A stretch of DNA of 64,000 nt from Cypionkella aquatica (lineage in GTDB: Bacteria > Pseudomonadota > Alphaproteobacteria > Rhodobacterales > Rhodobacteraceae), in contig NZ_BSPP01000005.1 of assembly GCF_030161095.1 (NCBI RefSeq), forward strand, positions 171,832-235,831. The letters are read 5' to 3'. The notes beneath the pieces are model-generated. The model was not told where the DNA came from, did not search any database, and saw only the letters and a list, made by a program, of their open reading frames with translations. Positions 48,004 through 56,648 of the stretch are shown piece by piece. Position 1 is the stretch's first letter, and the number at the start of each line of letters is the position of its first letter. A program made the position numbers and the translations under genes.

Positions 48004-49107
48004 TTACTCGACCTTGACGCCGACGGTTGCATCCCAACCAGCGGTCACGGCCTCTTTATGCGCAGCTTGCTGCTCCAAAGTCGGGAACACGGCCTTTTCG
48101 TAGGCAGCAGCGGGCGGCAGTTTCGCCAGCATATCAGCCGGGATCACGTCGCGTTTCGCCAGATCGTTGAAGCGGATCGGGTGGCAATAGCCGTTCAACC
48201 AGCCCAACTGACCTTCATCCGAATACAGGTATTCCATCCACAGCTTTGCTGCGTTCGGATGCGGCGCGTAAGCCGAAATCGCCTGCACATAAACGCCCGC
48301 CACGGTGCCAGACGCAGGCACGATAACCTCTGCCTTCGGGTTGCCCGCCAGCGTGTCGCGCCATGCCAAAGCGTTGTAATCCCAAGCCGCCACGATCGGC
48401 GTCGCCCCCTGCGCGATGGTGCCGGTCTTGCCAGCCACCGGCACGAAATTGCCCGCCTTGTTCAGCCCGGCAAAGAACTCCAGCCCCTTGGCCGCAGACT
48501 CGGCCCCCGGAGCACCGCCCATCGCCATGCCAGCCCCCATCACCGACATCAGCGGCTGGTTGCCCGAGCGCGGATCACCCGACAAAGCAAACGCGCCCGC
48601 ATATTCCGGCTTCATCAGATCGGCCCAATCGGCAGGCACGTTTTCCACCATATCGGTGTTCACGATGAACGACATCACACCGTAATAATCGCCATACCAG
48701 AAACCATCGGCATCCTTGGCGGCATCCGGGATGCTGTCCCAGGTGCTGACTTTATACGGCTGGATCAGCCCTTCTTCCTTGGCAGCCGGGCCAAACGACA
48801 GGCCGATGTCCAGAACGTCGGGCGCTTGCGGGCCGGTGTTGCCCTTGTTGGCGCGCACGGCTTCCAGCTCATCCGCAGACGAGCCATCCGGGTTCAATTC
48901 GTTCACGGCAATCTCTGGGTATTTCTTCTTGAAGCCCTCGATCACGGCACCATAGCCACACCAGTCATGCGGCAGCGCGATGGTGGTCAAGGCACCCTCT
49001 TTCTTCGCCGCAGCGGTGATTTCGTCAAGGCTTTGCGCCTGTGCTGCACCAGCCACCAGCATCGCCATCAGGCTGACGCCCGAGGTCAGGGTTTTGAAAA
49101 CGGTCAT
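48004..49107 (-). CDS. Extracellular solute-binding protein (Fe3+/aminoethylphosphonate/polyamine type)
   Basis: The 367-residue periplasmic protein has a signal peptide (TVFKTLTSGVSLMAMLVAGA, cleavage after AQA near residue 24) followed by a family-1-type solute-binding fold: LDEITAAAKKEGALTTIALP, APDVLDIGLSFGPAAKEEG near residue 95, and WDYNALAWRDTLAGNP near residue 245. Similar proteins bind ferric iron, thiamine, spermidine or 2-aminoethylphosphonate. It is divergent from phnC across a 219-base region, so a phosphonate substrate such as 2-aminoethylphosphonate is an attractive guess but not shown. The start has AGGAG upstream (reverse strand). Confidence 0.85.
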   Translation of the reverse strand: MTVFKTLTSGVSLMAMLVAGAAQAQSLDEITAAAKKEGALTTIALPHDWCGYGAVIEGFKKKYPEIAVNELNPDGSSADELEAVRANKGNTGPQAPDVLDIGLSFGPAAKEEGLIQPYKVSTWDSIPDAAKDADGFWYGDYYGVMSFIVNTDMVENVPADWADLMKPEYAGAFALSGDPRSGNQPLMSVMGAGMAMGGAPGAESAAKGLEFFAGLNKAGNFVPVAGKTGTIAQGATPIVAAWDYNALAWRDTLAGNPKAEVIVPASGTVAGVYVQAISAYAPHPNAAKLWMEYLYSDEGQLGWLNGYCHPIRFNDLAKRDVIPADMLAKLPPAAAYEKAVFPTLEQQAAHKEAVTAGWDATVGVKVE

Positions 49108-49326
49108 GGAAGTCTCCTGTTAAGCCTACCTGCTGCACATTTTCGCGGCAGGTGCTGAAGCGGTGGCTTAGGGTGCCCGCATGACGGATAGGTAACGGCT
49201 TTATGAAGTTTGCGTGTCATTGCAATTGGTTGCGGAACACAGACTTTGTTACGCAACCGTCACAGCCCCGATAAATCAACGTCACGAATCCGGCGTATCA
49301 GCCGCCCTAACCAAAAGGGGGCCGCG
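49108..49326. promoter_or_regulatory. Divergent control region between the solute-binding protein and phnC
   Basis: This 219-base gap must hold promoters for both directions. It is AT-richer than the genes. A stretch GTTACGCAACCGTCACAG at 49249-49266 and a second CGTCAC near 49285 are weakly like PhoB half-sites. I cannot define a convincing Pho box here. Confidence 0.35.
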
Positions 49327-50139
49327 ATGTTGAAGGTCAGTTCTGTCACACGCATATTCGGCCAAAAGGCTGCGGTGGATAATGTCAGCTTTGAAATCGA
49401 CCGCGCGGCCTTTGTCGGCGTGATCGGACGTTCCGGGGCGGGCAAGTCAACCTTGCTGCGGATGATGAACCGCCTGACCGATGCCTCGTCGGGCGAGATC
49501 AGCTTTGAAGGCCGCAATGTGTTAACGCTGCAAGGCGCTGCCAAGCGCGCGTGGCAAGGCCAATGCGCCATGATTTTCCAGCAGTTCAATCTGGTGCCAC
49601 GCATGGATGTGGCCTCGAACGTGCTGCACGGTTTGCTGAACCAGCGCTCGACCTTCGCCACCATGTTCAACCTGTGGTCCGATGCCGACATCACCCGCGC
49701 GATGCAAATTCTCGACCGTCTCGGCATTGCAGAACAGGCCCCCAAACGCGCCGAGGCTTTGTCGGGCGGCCAGCAGCAGCGCGTCGCCATCGCCCGCGCG
49801 CTGATGCAAGACCCCAAGGTGATCTTGGCCGATGAACCCATCGCCAGCCTCGATCCGATGAATGCGCAAGTGGTGATGGATGCCCTGCGCCGCATCCATG
49901 AAGAAGACGGTCGCATGGTGATCGCCAACCTGCACACCCTTGATACCGCCCGCCGCTACTGTGACCGCGTGATCGGCATGCGCGATGGCCGCGTGGTGTT
50001 CGATGGCACCCCGGATCAACTGACCACTGGCGTTGCCCGCGACATCTACGGCGCCGACGCCAGCTTTAACGAATCCGCCACATCGACCGCAATCACCGGC
50101 CCGCGCGACGCGGCTTATGCCGATGCGATGCTGGCCTGA
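49327..50139 (+). CDS. phnC: Phosphonate ABC transporter ATP-binding protein
   Basis: PhnC powers import of phosphonates and phosphate esters by PhnD and PhnE. The 270-residue ATPase has Walker [20 protein letters not shown] near residue 35, the Q-loop [18 protein letters not shown] near residue 82 (characteristic PhnC wording), signature [18 protein letters not shown] near residue 147, and Walker [14 protein letters not shown]. The ATG at 49327 follows AGGGGG. The gene starts a forward operon with phnD, phnE1 and phnE2 and is divergent from another ABC importer. Confidence 0.95.
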   Translation: MLKVSSVTRIFGQKAAVDNVSFEIDRAAFVGVIGRSGAGKSTLLRMMNRLTDASSGEISFEGRNVLTLQGAAKRAWQGQCAMIFQQFNLVPRMDVASNVLHGLLNQRSTFATMFNLWSDADITRAMQILDRLGIAEQAPKRAEALSGGQQQRVAIARALMQDPKVILADEPIASLDPMNAQVVMDALRRIHEEDGRMVIANLHTLDTARRYCDRVIGMRDGRVVFDGTPDQLTTGVARDIYGADASFNESATSTAITGPRDAAYADAMLA

Positions 50140-50169
50140 CCCCACCAAACCCTTCCCAAACCGGAGACT

Positions 50170-51063
50170 ATGATGAAAAAGCTGATCGCCATTCTGGCAG
50201 CCACCACCTGCATCACCACCGCCCATGCGCAAGAGGTCAAAGAATTCAACATCGGCATCTTGGGCGGCGAAAACGCGCAAGACCGCATGAGCTCGAACGA
50301 GTGCTACCGCGCAGCCATTGAAAAAGAGCTGGGCGTTCCGGTCAAAGTCTTCACCCCCGCAGATTATGATGGCGTGATCCAAGGCCTGCTGGGCGGCACT
50401 TTGGACATGGCTTGGCTGGGCGCATCCGCCTATGCCAAGATCTACCTGACCGACCCGAAAGCGGTAACGGTAGAGCTGACCAAGCAAAACCTTGATGATT
50501 CAACCGGTTACTACTCCATCGCTTTCGCGCGTAAAGACTCCGGCATCACCACGGTCGAACAGGCCAAGGGCAAGAAATTCGCCTTTGGCGAGCCGAACTC
50601 GACCTCGGGCTACCTTGTGCCCGCCGCCGAGATGATCGCGGCTTACGGTCCCTTGGATAAATTCTTCTCGGAAGTGAAATTCTCGGGCGGGCACGAGCAA
50701 ACCATCGTCGGCGTCGCCAATGGCGATTTCGATGCGGGCGTATCTTGGGCTGATGGCATCGGCAATTGGGAAGACGGCTACAACTCGGGCGCGTTCCGCA
50801 AGGCCGCCGATGCGGGTCTGGTCGATATGAACAACCTCGTCGAAATCTGGCGCTCGAAACTGATCCCCGAAGGCCCGATGGTTGTCCGCGCCGCTTTGCC
50901 GGATGACGTGAAAGCCAAGGTCACCAAACTGACCGCCGATCTGTGGGAAACCGACGCGAAATGCGCCTATGGCGTTGCCTCGGGCGAGGCGAAGGATTTC
51001 GTCCCCGCCACCCACGACATGTATCTTGGTATTGTCGAGGCCCGTAAACTTTCGGGCGAATAA
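50170..51063 (+). CDS. phnD: Phosphonate-binding periplasmic protein
   Basis: PhnD captures phosphonates in the periplasm. The 297-residue protein has a signal peptide (MKKLIAILAATTCITTAHA) and the PhnD/TauT-type fold: EFNIGILGGENAQDRMSSNE near residue 24, LGGTLDMAWLGASAYAKIYL near residue 77, and the ligand-loop segment FGEPNSTSGYLVPAAEM near residue 138. Two adjacent ATGs (50170 and 50173) are possible starts; GGAG lies a few bases upstream. It follows phnC by 30 bases and is separated from phnE1 by a strong hairpin with a T-tract. Confidence 0.95.
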   Translation: MMKKLIAILAATTCITTAHAQEVKEFNIGILGGENAQDRMSSNECYRAAIEKELGVPVKVFTPADYDGVIQGLLGGTLDMAWLGASAYAKIYLTDPKAVTVELTKQNLDDSTGYYSIAFARKDSGITTVEQAKGKKFAFGEPNSTSGYLVPAAEMIAAYGPLDKFFSEVKFSGGHEQTIVGVANGDFDAGVSWADGIGNWEDGYNSGAFRKAADAGLVDMNNLVEIWRSKLIPEGPMVVRAALPDDVKAKVTKLTADLWETDAKCAYGVASGEAKDFVPATHDMYLGIVEARKLSGE

Positions 51064-51077
51064 TTTCAGCACCCTCT

Positions 51078-51110
51078 GCCGGGCCCGCCGCACCGCGGGC
51101 CCGGCTTTTT
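51078..51110 (+). terminator. Intrinsic terminator/attenuator between phnD and phnE1
   Basis: An 11-bp GC stem, GCCGGGCCCGC at 51078-51088 and GCGGGCCCGGC at 51095-51105, is followed by five T. It lies 15 bases after phnD. Because phnE1 follows in the same direction, it probably lets most transcripts end after the binding protein, which is needed in excess over the permeases. Confidence 0.85.
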
Positions 51111-51144
51111 CATACTCCCCGTTCCTGCACGAAAAGGCGGCACC

Positions 51145-52023
51145 ATGGTTGACATCACCTTCGGCCCCCCACCGGGAGATCGCCCCGATCTGACCAACCC
51201 CACCGCCGCCTATATACACCAAACCCGCCGCAAACGGCTTTATGGCTTTATCCTCCTTATCCTGTTCGTGGCGCTGATTGCCTCGGGGTTTCAGGTGGCC
51301 GAAGATCGCAACGCCGGTGGCTTTCTGTCCGGCCTGCACCAGATCGGCGCTTTCCCATCCGAGGTGATCTCTGAAGCATGGCGCAACCGCGCCAACCTTC
51401 CCGCCTTGGTGATCCAGCATTTCCCATCGCTGATTGAAACCGTGAACATCGCCGCCGCAGCCACCCTGCTGGGCGGTCTGCTCGGCGCGTTTCTGGCGCT
51501 GGGCTCCACCCGCCACCTCGCCCGCTTCCCCGCCCTGACACCACTCTTCCGCCGCACCGCAGACATCATGCGCGCCATCCCGGAAATCGTCATCGCCCTC
51601 GTGCTGATCTTCATTCTCGGCGGCGGCCCCGTCCCCGCTGTGCTGGCCATCGCTTTCCACACCGCAGGCGCTTTGGGCAAACTGTTCTCGGAATCCGCCG
51701 AGAACGCGGATCTGAAACCCGTCGAGGGCCTGACCTCAACCGGCGCAACCTGGAGCCAGCAAATCTGGCTTGGCATCATCCCCCAAGTCGCCCCGAACTG
51801 GCTGTCCTACGCCCTGCTGCGGTTCGAGATCAACATCCGCGCCAGCGCCATCCTTGGCTTCGTAGGCTCGGGCGGCATCGGCTATGATCTGAAACTGGCG
51901 ATGCAATGGGGCGGCGGCAAATACGATCAGGTGGTCGCCATCTTCGCGCTGCTGTTCTGCACCATCGTGCTGGTCGACCAACTCTCGGGCTACGCGCGCA
52001 ACCGCTTGGTAAAGGGCCATTAA
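51145..52023 (+). CDS. phnE: Phosphonate ABC transporter permease PhnE (first copy)
   Basis: The 292-residue permease has about six helices, beginning KRLYGFILLILFVALIASGF near residue 30. The cytoplasmic EAA-like loop GLTSTGATWSQQIWLGIIPQ lies near residue 195, and the family signature RFEINIRASAILGFVGSGGIG near residue 227 (given by its ends RFEINIRAS and GSGGIG if counted strictly). It pairs with phnE2, which starts on the base after its stop codon. PhnE heterodimers of this type are common in alphaproteobacteria. Confidence 0.94.
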   Translation: MVDITFGPPPGDRPDLTNPTAAYIHQTRRKRLYGFILLILFVALIASGFQVAEDRNAGGFLSGLHQIGAFPSEVISEAWRNRANLPALVIQHFPSLIETVNIAAAATLLGGLLGAFLALGSTRHLARFPALTPLFRRTADIMRAIPEIVIALVLIFILGGGPVPAVLAIAFHTAGALGKLFSESAENADLKPVEGLTSTGATWSQQIWLGIIPQVAPNWLSYALLRFEINIRASAILGFVGSGGIGYDLKLAMQWGGGKYDQVVAIFALLFCTIVLVDQLSGYARNRLVKGH

Positions 52024-53352
52024 ATGACCGACGCGACCCCGTTCAACGCCTATGCCCCCACCTATGCCAAAGTGCAAAGCCAGTTCAAATCCCGCCGCCT
52101 GACCGCCTTTGCGATCCCGGTGCTGCTGGTGCTGTATCTCGCCTATCTGTTCATCAGCTTTGACATCTCGGGCCTTGCCGCGCGGGCGAGGATGGATAAT
52201 GCCCGCATCCTGCTGGCCGATTTCGTCAGCTATAAAACCCATGTCACCCGCGACAACCGCTCCGGCCAACTGAGCGTCACGATAGAGGGCGAAAGCAAAG
52301 CCACCTTCGCCCCGAACCAATACCCCGATTGGATGACAACCAGCGGCGATGTCACCAATATCGACCTCGGCCAAGGCAATCTGATCACCTATGACGCACA
52401 AGGCGCGCGCTATATCGTGCCGGGCTACGGCACCATCGACATCAAACCCGACGGCAACAGACTAAGGCTCATCGCCCCACAACCGATCCCCAACTGGATC
52501 AACGTCACCGACACCCGCATCTCTGTCACCACCCCAGCGGGCCGCTTCGCCTATTCGCGCTCCAAGGTGGAAACCTTCAAATACCAACCGGGGTGGGAGC
52601 TGTTTTTCTTCACCCTCGACAGCCCGTTCTACGGCAAAAGCTACGGCCAACTGACCGCCTTGCTGACAGCCGAACGGATCGACCCCGCCCGCAGCAACCT
52701 CGCCTATATGGCGTCCGAGGTCTGGCACAACAAAATGTGGCACCACGGCGATGTGGCATGGGCGCTGTTTGAAACCGTGCTGATGGCCTTCCTTGGCACC
52801 ATGGGGGCCGCCCTGATCGCGCTGCCGCTGGCCTTCCTCGCCGCCTCCAACTTCACCCCGATCCGCATCGTCCGCTTTGCCTTCCGCCGCCTGTTCGACT
52901 TTGTGCGCGGCGTCGACGGCCTGATCTGGACCATCATCCTCGCCCGCGCGTTTGGCCCCGGCCCGATGACAGGCGCTTTGGCGATCCTGCTGACCGACAC
53001 CGGCACCTTCGGCAAAACCTTTTCAGAGGCGCTAGAGAATATCGACGAAAAACAAGTCGAAGGCATCCGCTCCACCGGCGCAGGCCCCTTGCAACGCGCC
53101 CGCTTCGGCGTGATCCCGCAAATCGCCCCGGTGCTGCTGTCCCAAGTCCTGTACTACCTCGAATCCAACACCCGCAGCGCCACGGTGATCGGTGCCATCG
53201 TCGGCGGCGGCATCGGCCTGCTGCTGACCCAAGCCATCATCACCCAAAAGGATTGGGAGGAAGTGGCTTACTACATGATCCTGATCGTGCTGATGGTGAT
53301 GGCGATGGACACGGCCTCGGGCTGGCTGCGCCGCAAACTGATCGGCCGATAG
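52024..53352 (+). CDS. phnE: Phosphonate ABC transporter permease PhnE (second copy, with periplasmic insertion)
   Basis: The 442-residue permease is about 150 residues longer than phnE1. After the first helix (FAIPVLLVLYLAYLFI near residue 30) it has a hydrophilic, probably periplasmic domain of about 150 residues. The usual permease core follows, starting WALFETVLMAFLGTMGAALI near residue 247, with the coupling loop GIRSTGAGPLQRARFGVIPQ near residue 343. The insertion is typical of the second PhnE in this group. It ends the phnCDE operon. A five-unit 16-bp repeat array starts five bases after its stop codon. Confidence 0.94.
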   Translation: MTDATPFNAYAPTYAKVQSQFKSRRLTAFAIPVLLVLYLAYLFISFDISGLAARARMDNARILLADFVSYKTHVTRDNRSGQLSVTIEGESKATFAPNQYPDWMTTSGDVTNIDLGQGNLITYDAQGARYIVPGYGTIDIKPDGNRLRLIAPQPIPNWINVTDTRISVTTPAGRFAYSRSKVETFKYQPGWELFFFTLDSPFYGKSYGQLTALLTAERIDPARSNLAYMASEVWHNKMWHHGDVAWALFETVLMAFLGTMGAALIALPLAFLAASNFTPIRIVRFAFRRLFDFVRGVDGLIWTIILARAFGPGPMTGALAILLTDTGTFGKTFSEALENIDEKQVEGIRSTGAGPLQRARFGVIPQIAPVLLSQVLYYLESNTRSATVIGAIVGGGIGLLLTQAIITQKDWEEVAYYMILIVLMVMAMDTASGWLRRKLIGR

Positions 53353-53357
53353 ATCAA

Positions 53358-53437
53358 AACCCCGCCAAACAAGACCGAGGCCAGATCGAAGCCCAACCAT
53401 ACCAAAGCCCCGCCATACCAAAGCCCAACCAGATTAA
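53358..53437 (+). repeat. 16-bp tandem repeat array (5 units) directly after phnE2
   Basis: Units begin at 53358, 53374, 53390, 53406 and 53422. The best conserved three read agcccaaccataccaa, agccccgccataccaa and agcccaaccagattaa; the first two are more diverged. The array starts five bases after the phnE2 stop. The CCAGAT core resembles the arrays at 12076 (same orientation relative to the preceding gene) and 43860. Confidence 0.7.
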
Positions 53438-53467
53438 TCACCCGGCGCAAAGGATTTGCTCTTTCTG

Positions 53468-53533
53468 AAATACTCCCGCCGGAGGCTCCCTGACGCCAAA
53501 CCCAATTGCCGGCCTCGGGGGCATCGAGCCCCC
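53468..53533 (-). repeat. Rhodobacteraceae-type 3' motif with hairpin (reverse orientation)
   Basis: On the reverse strand the hairpin GGGGGC/GCCCCC (53533 to 53517) precedes the core GCCTCCGGCGGGAGTATTT (53486 to 53468). This matches the layout at 28501-28554 and 35221-35267. Confidence 0.6.
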
Positions 53534-53654
53534 TCATCCGGCTGCTGCCGCTGCCCCCCCTCAGGCGGGCCGCAGAACCAATCCCCGGCAGCGCCGGCCA
53601 AAGGGCCTCGATGGCCCTGCGGCCGGCCCTGCGCCCCAGATCAGAAAGCCAAAG

Positions 53655-54272
53655 ATGCCCAAACTCAACGCCGCCGCCCCGCTGATCCACGACGGGTGCC
53701 AGATCCACAACGCCGAGTTCGGCAGCTATTGCGAGGTGGGCCGCTTCAGCCGCATCCTGAACTCAAGCTTCCAAAACTACGCCTATTGCGACCAGCTTTC
53801 CGACATCACCAACACCACCGTCGGAAAATTCGCCAACATCGCCGCAATGACCCGCATCGGCCCGACCGATCATCCGATGCAAAACGCCAGCCTGCATCAT
53901 TTCCTCTACCGCAGCAGCGCCTATTGGGAGGATGCACCCGATGACGACGCTTTTTTCGCCGCCCGCCACGCCCGCCGCACCGTGATCGGCCCCGATACTT
54001 GGATCGGCCATGGCGCGATCATCAAACCCGATGTGACCATCGGTGCGGGGGCGGTGATCGCCAGCGGTGCTGTCGTCACCAAAGACGTCGCCCCCTATAT
54101 GATCATGGCAGGCCTGCCCGCCACCCCGCTGCGCGCCCGCTTTGCAGACAGCATCGCTGACCGCCTGCAAGCCTTGGCTTGGTGGGATTGGTCGCACGAC
54201 ACCCTGCGCGACGCTTTGCCCGATTTCCGCAGCCTTGCGGTTGAGGCTTTTCTCGAGAAATACCACGGCTGA
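53655..54272 (+). CDS. Phosphonate-cluster hexapeptide-repeat transferase
   Basis: The 205-residue protein is a left-handed beta-helix acyltransferase of the type found in C-P lyase clusters (the phosphonate metabolism hexapeptide transferase family). Hexapeptide turns cover residues about 18-75 (IHNAEFGSYCEVGRFSRI, VGKFANIAAMTRIG) and 115-155 (VIGPDTWIGHGAIIKPDVTI, GAGAVIASGAVVTKDVAPYM). An inserted loop holds HPMQNASLHHFLYRSS with the probable catalytic histidine. It may acetylate an aminophosphonate, as the unrelated PhnO does; that role is inference. It is convergent with phnM. Confidence 0.88.
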   Translation: MPKLNAAAPLIHDGCQIHNAEFGSYCEVGRFSRILNSSFQNYAYCDQLSDITNTTVGKFANIAAMTRIGPTDHPMQNASLHHFLYRSSAYWEDAPDDDAFFAARHARRTVIGPDTWIGHGAIIKPDVTIGAGAVIASGAVVTKDVAPYMIMAGLPATPLRARFADSIADRLQALAWWDWSHDTLRDALPDFRSLAVEAFLEKYHG

Positions 54273-54615
54273 CCCTAGATATTGTGGCTGACTTTTGCAA
54301 AACCACCAAGCCTATAATTTTGTCCCACCGGGGACAAAATCCGGCTAAAAAATCCACGCGTTGCAACACGCCGTAAAGCGCCGAGGCTCCCCCATAAATC
54401 TGAGCCTCGCCTCGGGTTTCAACCCGACCACAGGCACAGCTGCGCTTCAGGCGCGACACCGAAAGCCCTCTCTCAGCAAGCCATCCTTGGACTGGCACAG
54501 GGCAAACTCCGCGCTTGCCTGTCCCCGCGGGGACACTTCGCAACAGCCCCAATGTCTGCAAGCTGCAAAGTCCGCAACGGCCGCGCAGTCACCCACCAGC
54601 CCGATCCGAAAGGCG
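54273..54615. other. 343-base structured gap with four palindromes, no gene seen
   Basis: The gap between the convergent hexapeptide transferase and phnM holds four palindromes. They are ATTTTGTCCC/GGGACAAAAT (54317-54340), GAGGCTC/GAGCCTC (54383-54408), TCGGGTT/AACCCGA (54412-54427) and the perfect 16-mer TGTCCCCGCGGGGACA (54520-54535). A reverse-strand open frame (54103-54561) crosses it but lacks coding character. It may be a decayed region or contain a structured RNA; I cannot say which. Confidence 0.5.
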
Positions 54616-55797
54616 CTATTCTGCCGCCAGCCGCAAGGCCTCGGGCTGGCTGACAAACCGCCGCGCGGCCTCCCCGGCCAGATAGCTCAGCCGCCCTGCG
54701 GTAATCGTCGCCTCAATCCCGCGTGTCTCGGCATTGATCACCACCATATCGGCGCGCAGCCCCGGCTCCAGCCGACCACGATCTGTCAGCCGCATGATCT
54801 CGGCAGGTCGGCTTGACACCAAAGCCCAGGCCTGCGGCAACCCCAAAACACCGCGATCAACCAGCCCCCAAACCGCCAAGGGCAGCGCCGGGATGTGATA
54901 GTCTGACACCAGCACATCGCACAGCCCATCCGCCACCAAAGCCAAGGCCGAGACATTGCCCGCTTGGCTGCGCCCCCGCACCACGTTCGGCGCGCCCATG
55001 ATCACCGGGCTCATCATCGCATGGGCGGCAAGCGCCGCACGACGGGTCAACGGAAACTCCGCGATCTTCGCGCCGATCATCGAATAGAACTCGCGCGTCT
55101 CGCCATCGGGGTCGTCATGGCTGCCATAAAGCACACCCAAAGCGTCAAAGGTTTCGGCCAAGGTGCACAGGCTGCGCGGCACTTCTTTGGCACGCGCGGC
55201 GGCGGATTCGATGGCCTCGGCCAGTTCTTCGGGTGTCTTGCCGACTTTGCGCGCCCAAGCGGCAAAATCGCCGGGGGCGATGCGGGCCATATGCAGGCCC
55301 TCGGACAGATGATCATTGAAGACGACATAGCCGATCCGATGCCGCTTTACCGCCGCGATCAGGCGCAGAGTCTCTGACACCAGATGCGTCTCGGCACGGA
55401 TTTGCAGCCGCAGATCGGTCAGCGCTTGGCCGCGATAGGTGTCGAGGGCCAGCATCACCGCCTCGGCATGGTCGGGGCCGCGGTGGCCGCCTTCCCAACT
55501 CCAGCCCTGCGCAAGATAGGCGGTGGTGACACCATGCGCTGCGGCCTCGCGGTCAAACGAGGCAAGACCTGCTGCCAGCGGAAACGGCGCAGACGGGCGT
55601 GGCGCCATGTGACGCTCGAACCCATCACCATGCAGATCAATGATGCCCGGCAGGATCAAAAAGCCTGACAGATCAACCTCAGGCAAGGGGCCACGCGTGA
55701 TGCGCCCCTCGGCCAGACCAATCGAGCGTTGCTGCATCGCGCCGTCGCGCAAAATATGCGCGCCCGTCAGGCGCAAGGGGGGCAAGGGCAGCGGCAT
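54616..55797 (-). CDS. phnM: Alpha-D-ribose 1-methylphosphonate 5-triphosphate diphosphatase (PhnM family)
   Basis: PhnM removes pyrophosphate from ribosyl-phosphonate triphosphate to give the substrate of PhnJ. The 393-residue amidohydrolase has ILPGIIDLHGDGFERHMAPR near residue 55 (HxD metal site in a variant HGDGFERH form), VFNDHLSEGLHMARIAPG near residue 165, a further histidine in YGSHDDPDGE near residue 230, and VSDYHIPALPLAVW near residue 303. The ATG at 55797 has GGAG six bases before it and is preferred to the ATG at 55812. It follows phnF in the same direction. A forward gene starting at 63969 may be a second PhnM. Confidence 0.9.
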   Translation of the reverse strand: MPLPLPPLRLTGAHILRDGAMQQRSIGLAEGRITRGPLPEVDLSGFLILPGIIDLHGDGFERHMAPRPSAPFPLAAGLASFDREAAAHGVTTAYLAQGWSWEGGHRGPDHAEAVMLALDTYRGQALTDLRLQIRAETHLVSETLRLIAAVKRHRIGYVVFNDHLSEGLHMARIAPGDFAAWARKVGKTPEELAEAIESAAARAKEVPRSLCTLAETFDALGVLYGSHDDPDGETREFYSMIGAKIAEFPLTRRAALAAHAMMSPVIMGAPNVVRGRSQAGNVSALALVADGLCDVLVSDYHIPALPLAVWGLVDRGVLGLPQAWALVSSRPAEIMRLTDRGRLEPGLRADMVVINAETRGIEATITAGRLSYLAGEAARRFVSQPEALRLAAE

Positions 55798-55895
55798 TGC
55801 AGGCTCCGGCATCAGGTAAGGGCATCAGGTAAGGGTATGGGCATCAAGAATAAGCATCGCGGTTTGTGCGTCGATACACCTGCCAAGCAACGGCG

Positions 55896-56648
55896 TTATG
55901 ACAGTTTATCCACAGCCCCCCCGCCGCTGTCATTGGCATCAGGCGATACCGTCAGCGTGACGCGATCCCCGGCGAACCATGTCAAACCAAACTCCACCGG
56001 AGTGCCCGCCGTATCAACATTGACTGCGACCGAGCGTAACAACGGCGCGCCCTGCGCCAAGCGCAAATGCAGCGCCAGCAGGGCATCCGCCCCAAGCGCC
56101 GTTATGCGGGTTTCCGCGCGGGTGTAATCGGTCAGACCCGCGTCGGCCAAAGCGGCAGTGATCGAGCCATGCCGCGCGATGGCATCGGGCAGATCGGGAA
56201 AGCGCAGCGCAGGAAACAGAGAACGAAACATCGCAAGCGGTATACCATCGGCAAGGGATAGCCCTTCAACCAGATGCACCAAGGCGCCGGGGGCCAGGCG
56301 CAAGGCTGCGGCCTCTTTGGCATCGGCGGGCCGGGTTTCCTGCCGCAAAAATTGCCGCGACGGCGTCCGCCCCGACGCCCGCACGTTCTGATGAAAGCGC
56401 ACGCGGCGGCCAAGCGGGTAATCGGTCGGGATCGCAGTGACAAACACCCCCGCACCCCGGCGCGCATGCACCGCACCCGCCTCGGCAAGGCTGGCCAACG
56501 CATGGCGCACTGTGTGGCGATTGACTCCAAAGCGGGCGGCAAGGGCGGCCTCTGTGGGTAGTTTATCACCGGGGCGGTAATGACCCGATGACATCTCGGC
56601 GCTGAGAGTCTCGGCGATGGATTGCCAGATCGCGGGCTTTGTCACCAA
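55896..56648 (-). CDS. phnF: Phosphonate operon GntR/HutC-type regulator
   Basis: The 250-residue regulator has an N-terminal GntR winged helix (YRPGDKLPTEAALAARFGVN, NRHTVRHALASLAEAGAVHA, residues 20-65) and a C-terminal UTRA ligand-binding domain from about residue 85 (REALRLAPGALVHLVEGLS-like region). Position next to and divergent from phnG identifies it as PhnF. It probably represses the C-P lyase genes, binding the inverted repeat at 56687-56714. The start is a TTG at 56648 or GTG at 56645; no ribosome-binding site is close to either. It precedes phnM by 98 bases, likely in one transcript. Confidence 0.88.
   Translation of the reverse strand: MVTKPAIWQSIAETLSAEMSSGHYRPGDKLPTEAALAARFGVNRHTVRHALASLAEAGAVHARRGAGVFVTAIPTDYPLGRRVRFHQNVRASGRTPSRQFLRQETRPADAKEAAALRLAPGALVHLVEGLSLADGIPLAMFRSLFPALRFPDLPDAIARHGSITAALADAGLTDYTRAETRITALGADALLALHLRLAQGAPLLRSVAVNVDTAGTPVEFGLTWFAGDRVTLTVSPDANDSGGGAVDKLS

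Larger units (their letters stand above)
53353..53654. other. 302-base gap between phnE2 and the hexapeptide transferase
   Basis: No gene is evident. The first part is a 16-bp tandem repeat array (53358-53437). A reverse-oriented family-typical 3' motif follows (53468-53486), then the hairpin GGGGGC/GCCCCC (53517-53533), and then GC-rich inverted segments up to the ribosome-binding region of the next gene. Confidence 0.7.

Noticed and set aside
49249..49290. Pho box upstream of phnC
   Set aside because: Half-sites are poorly spaced and weak; I mention them only as part of the divergent region.
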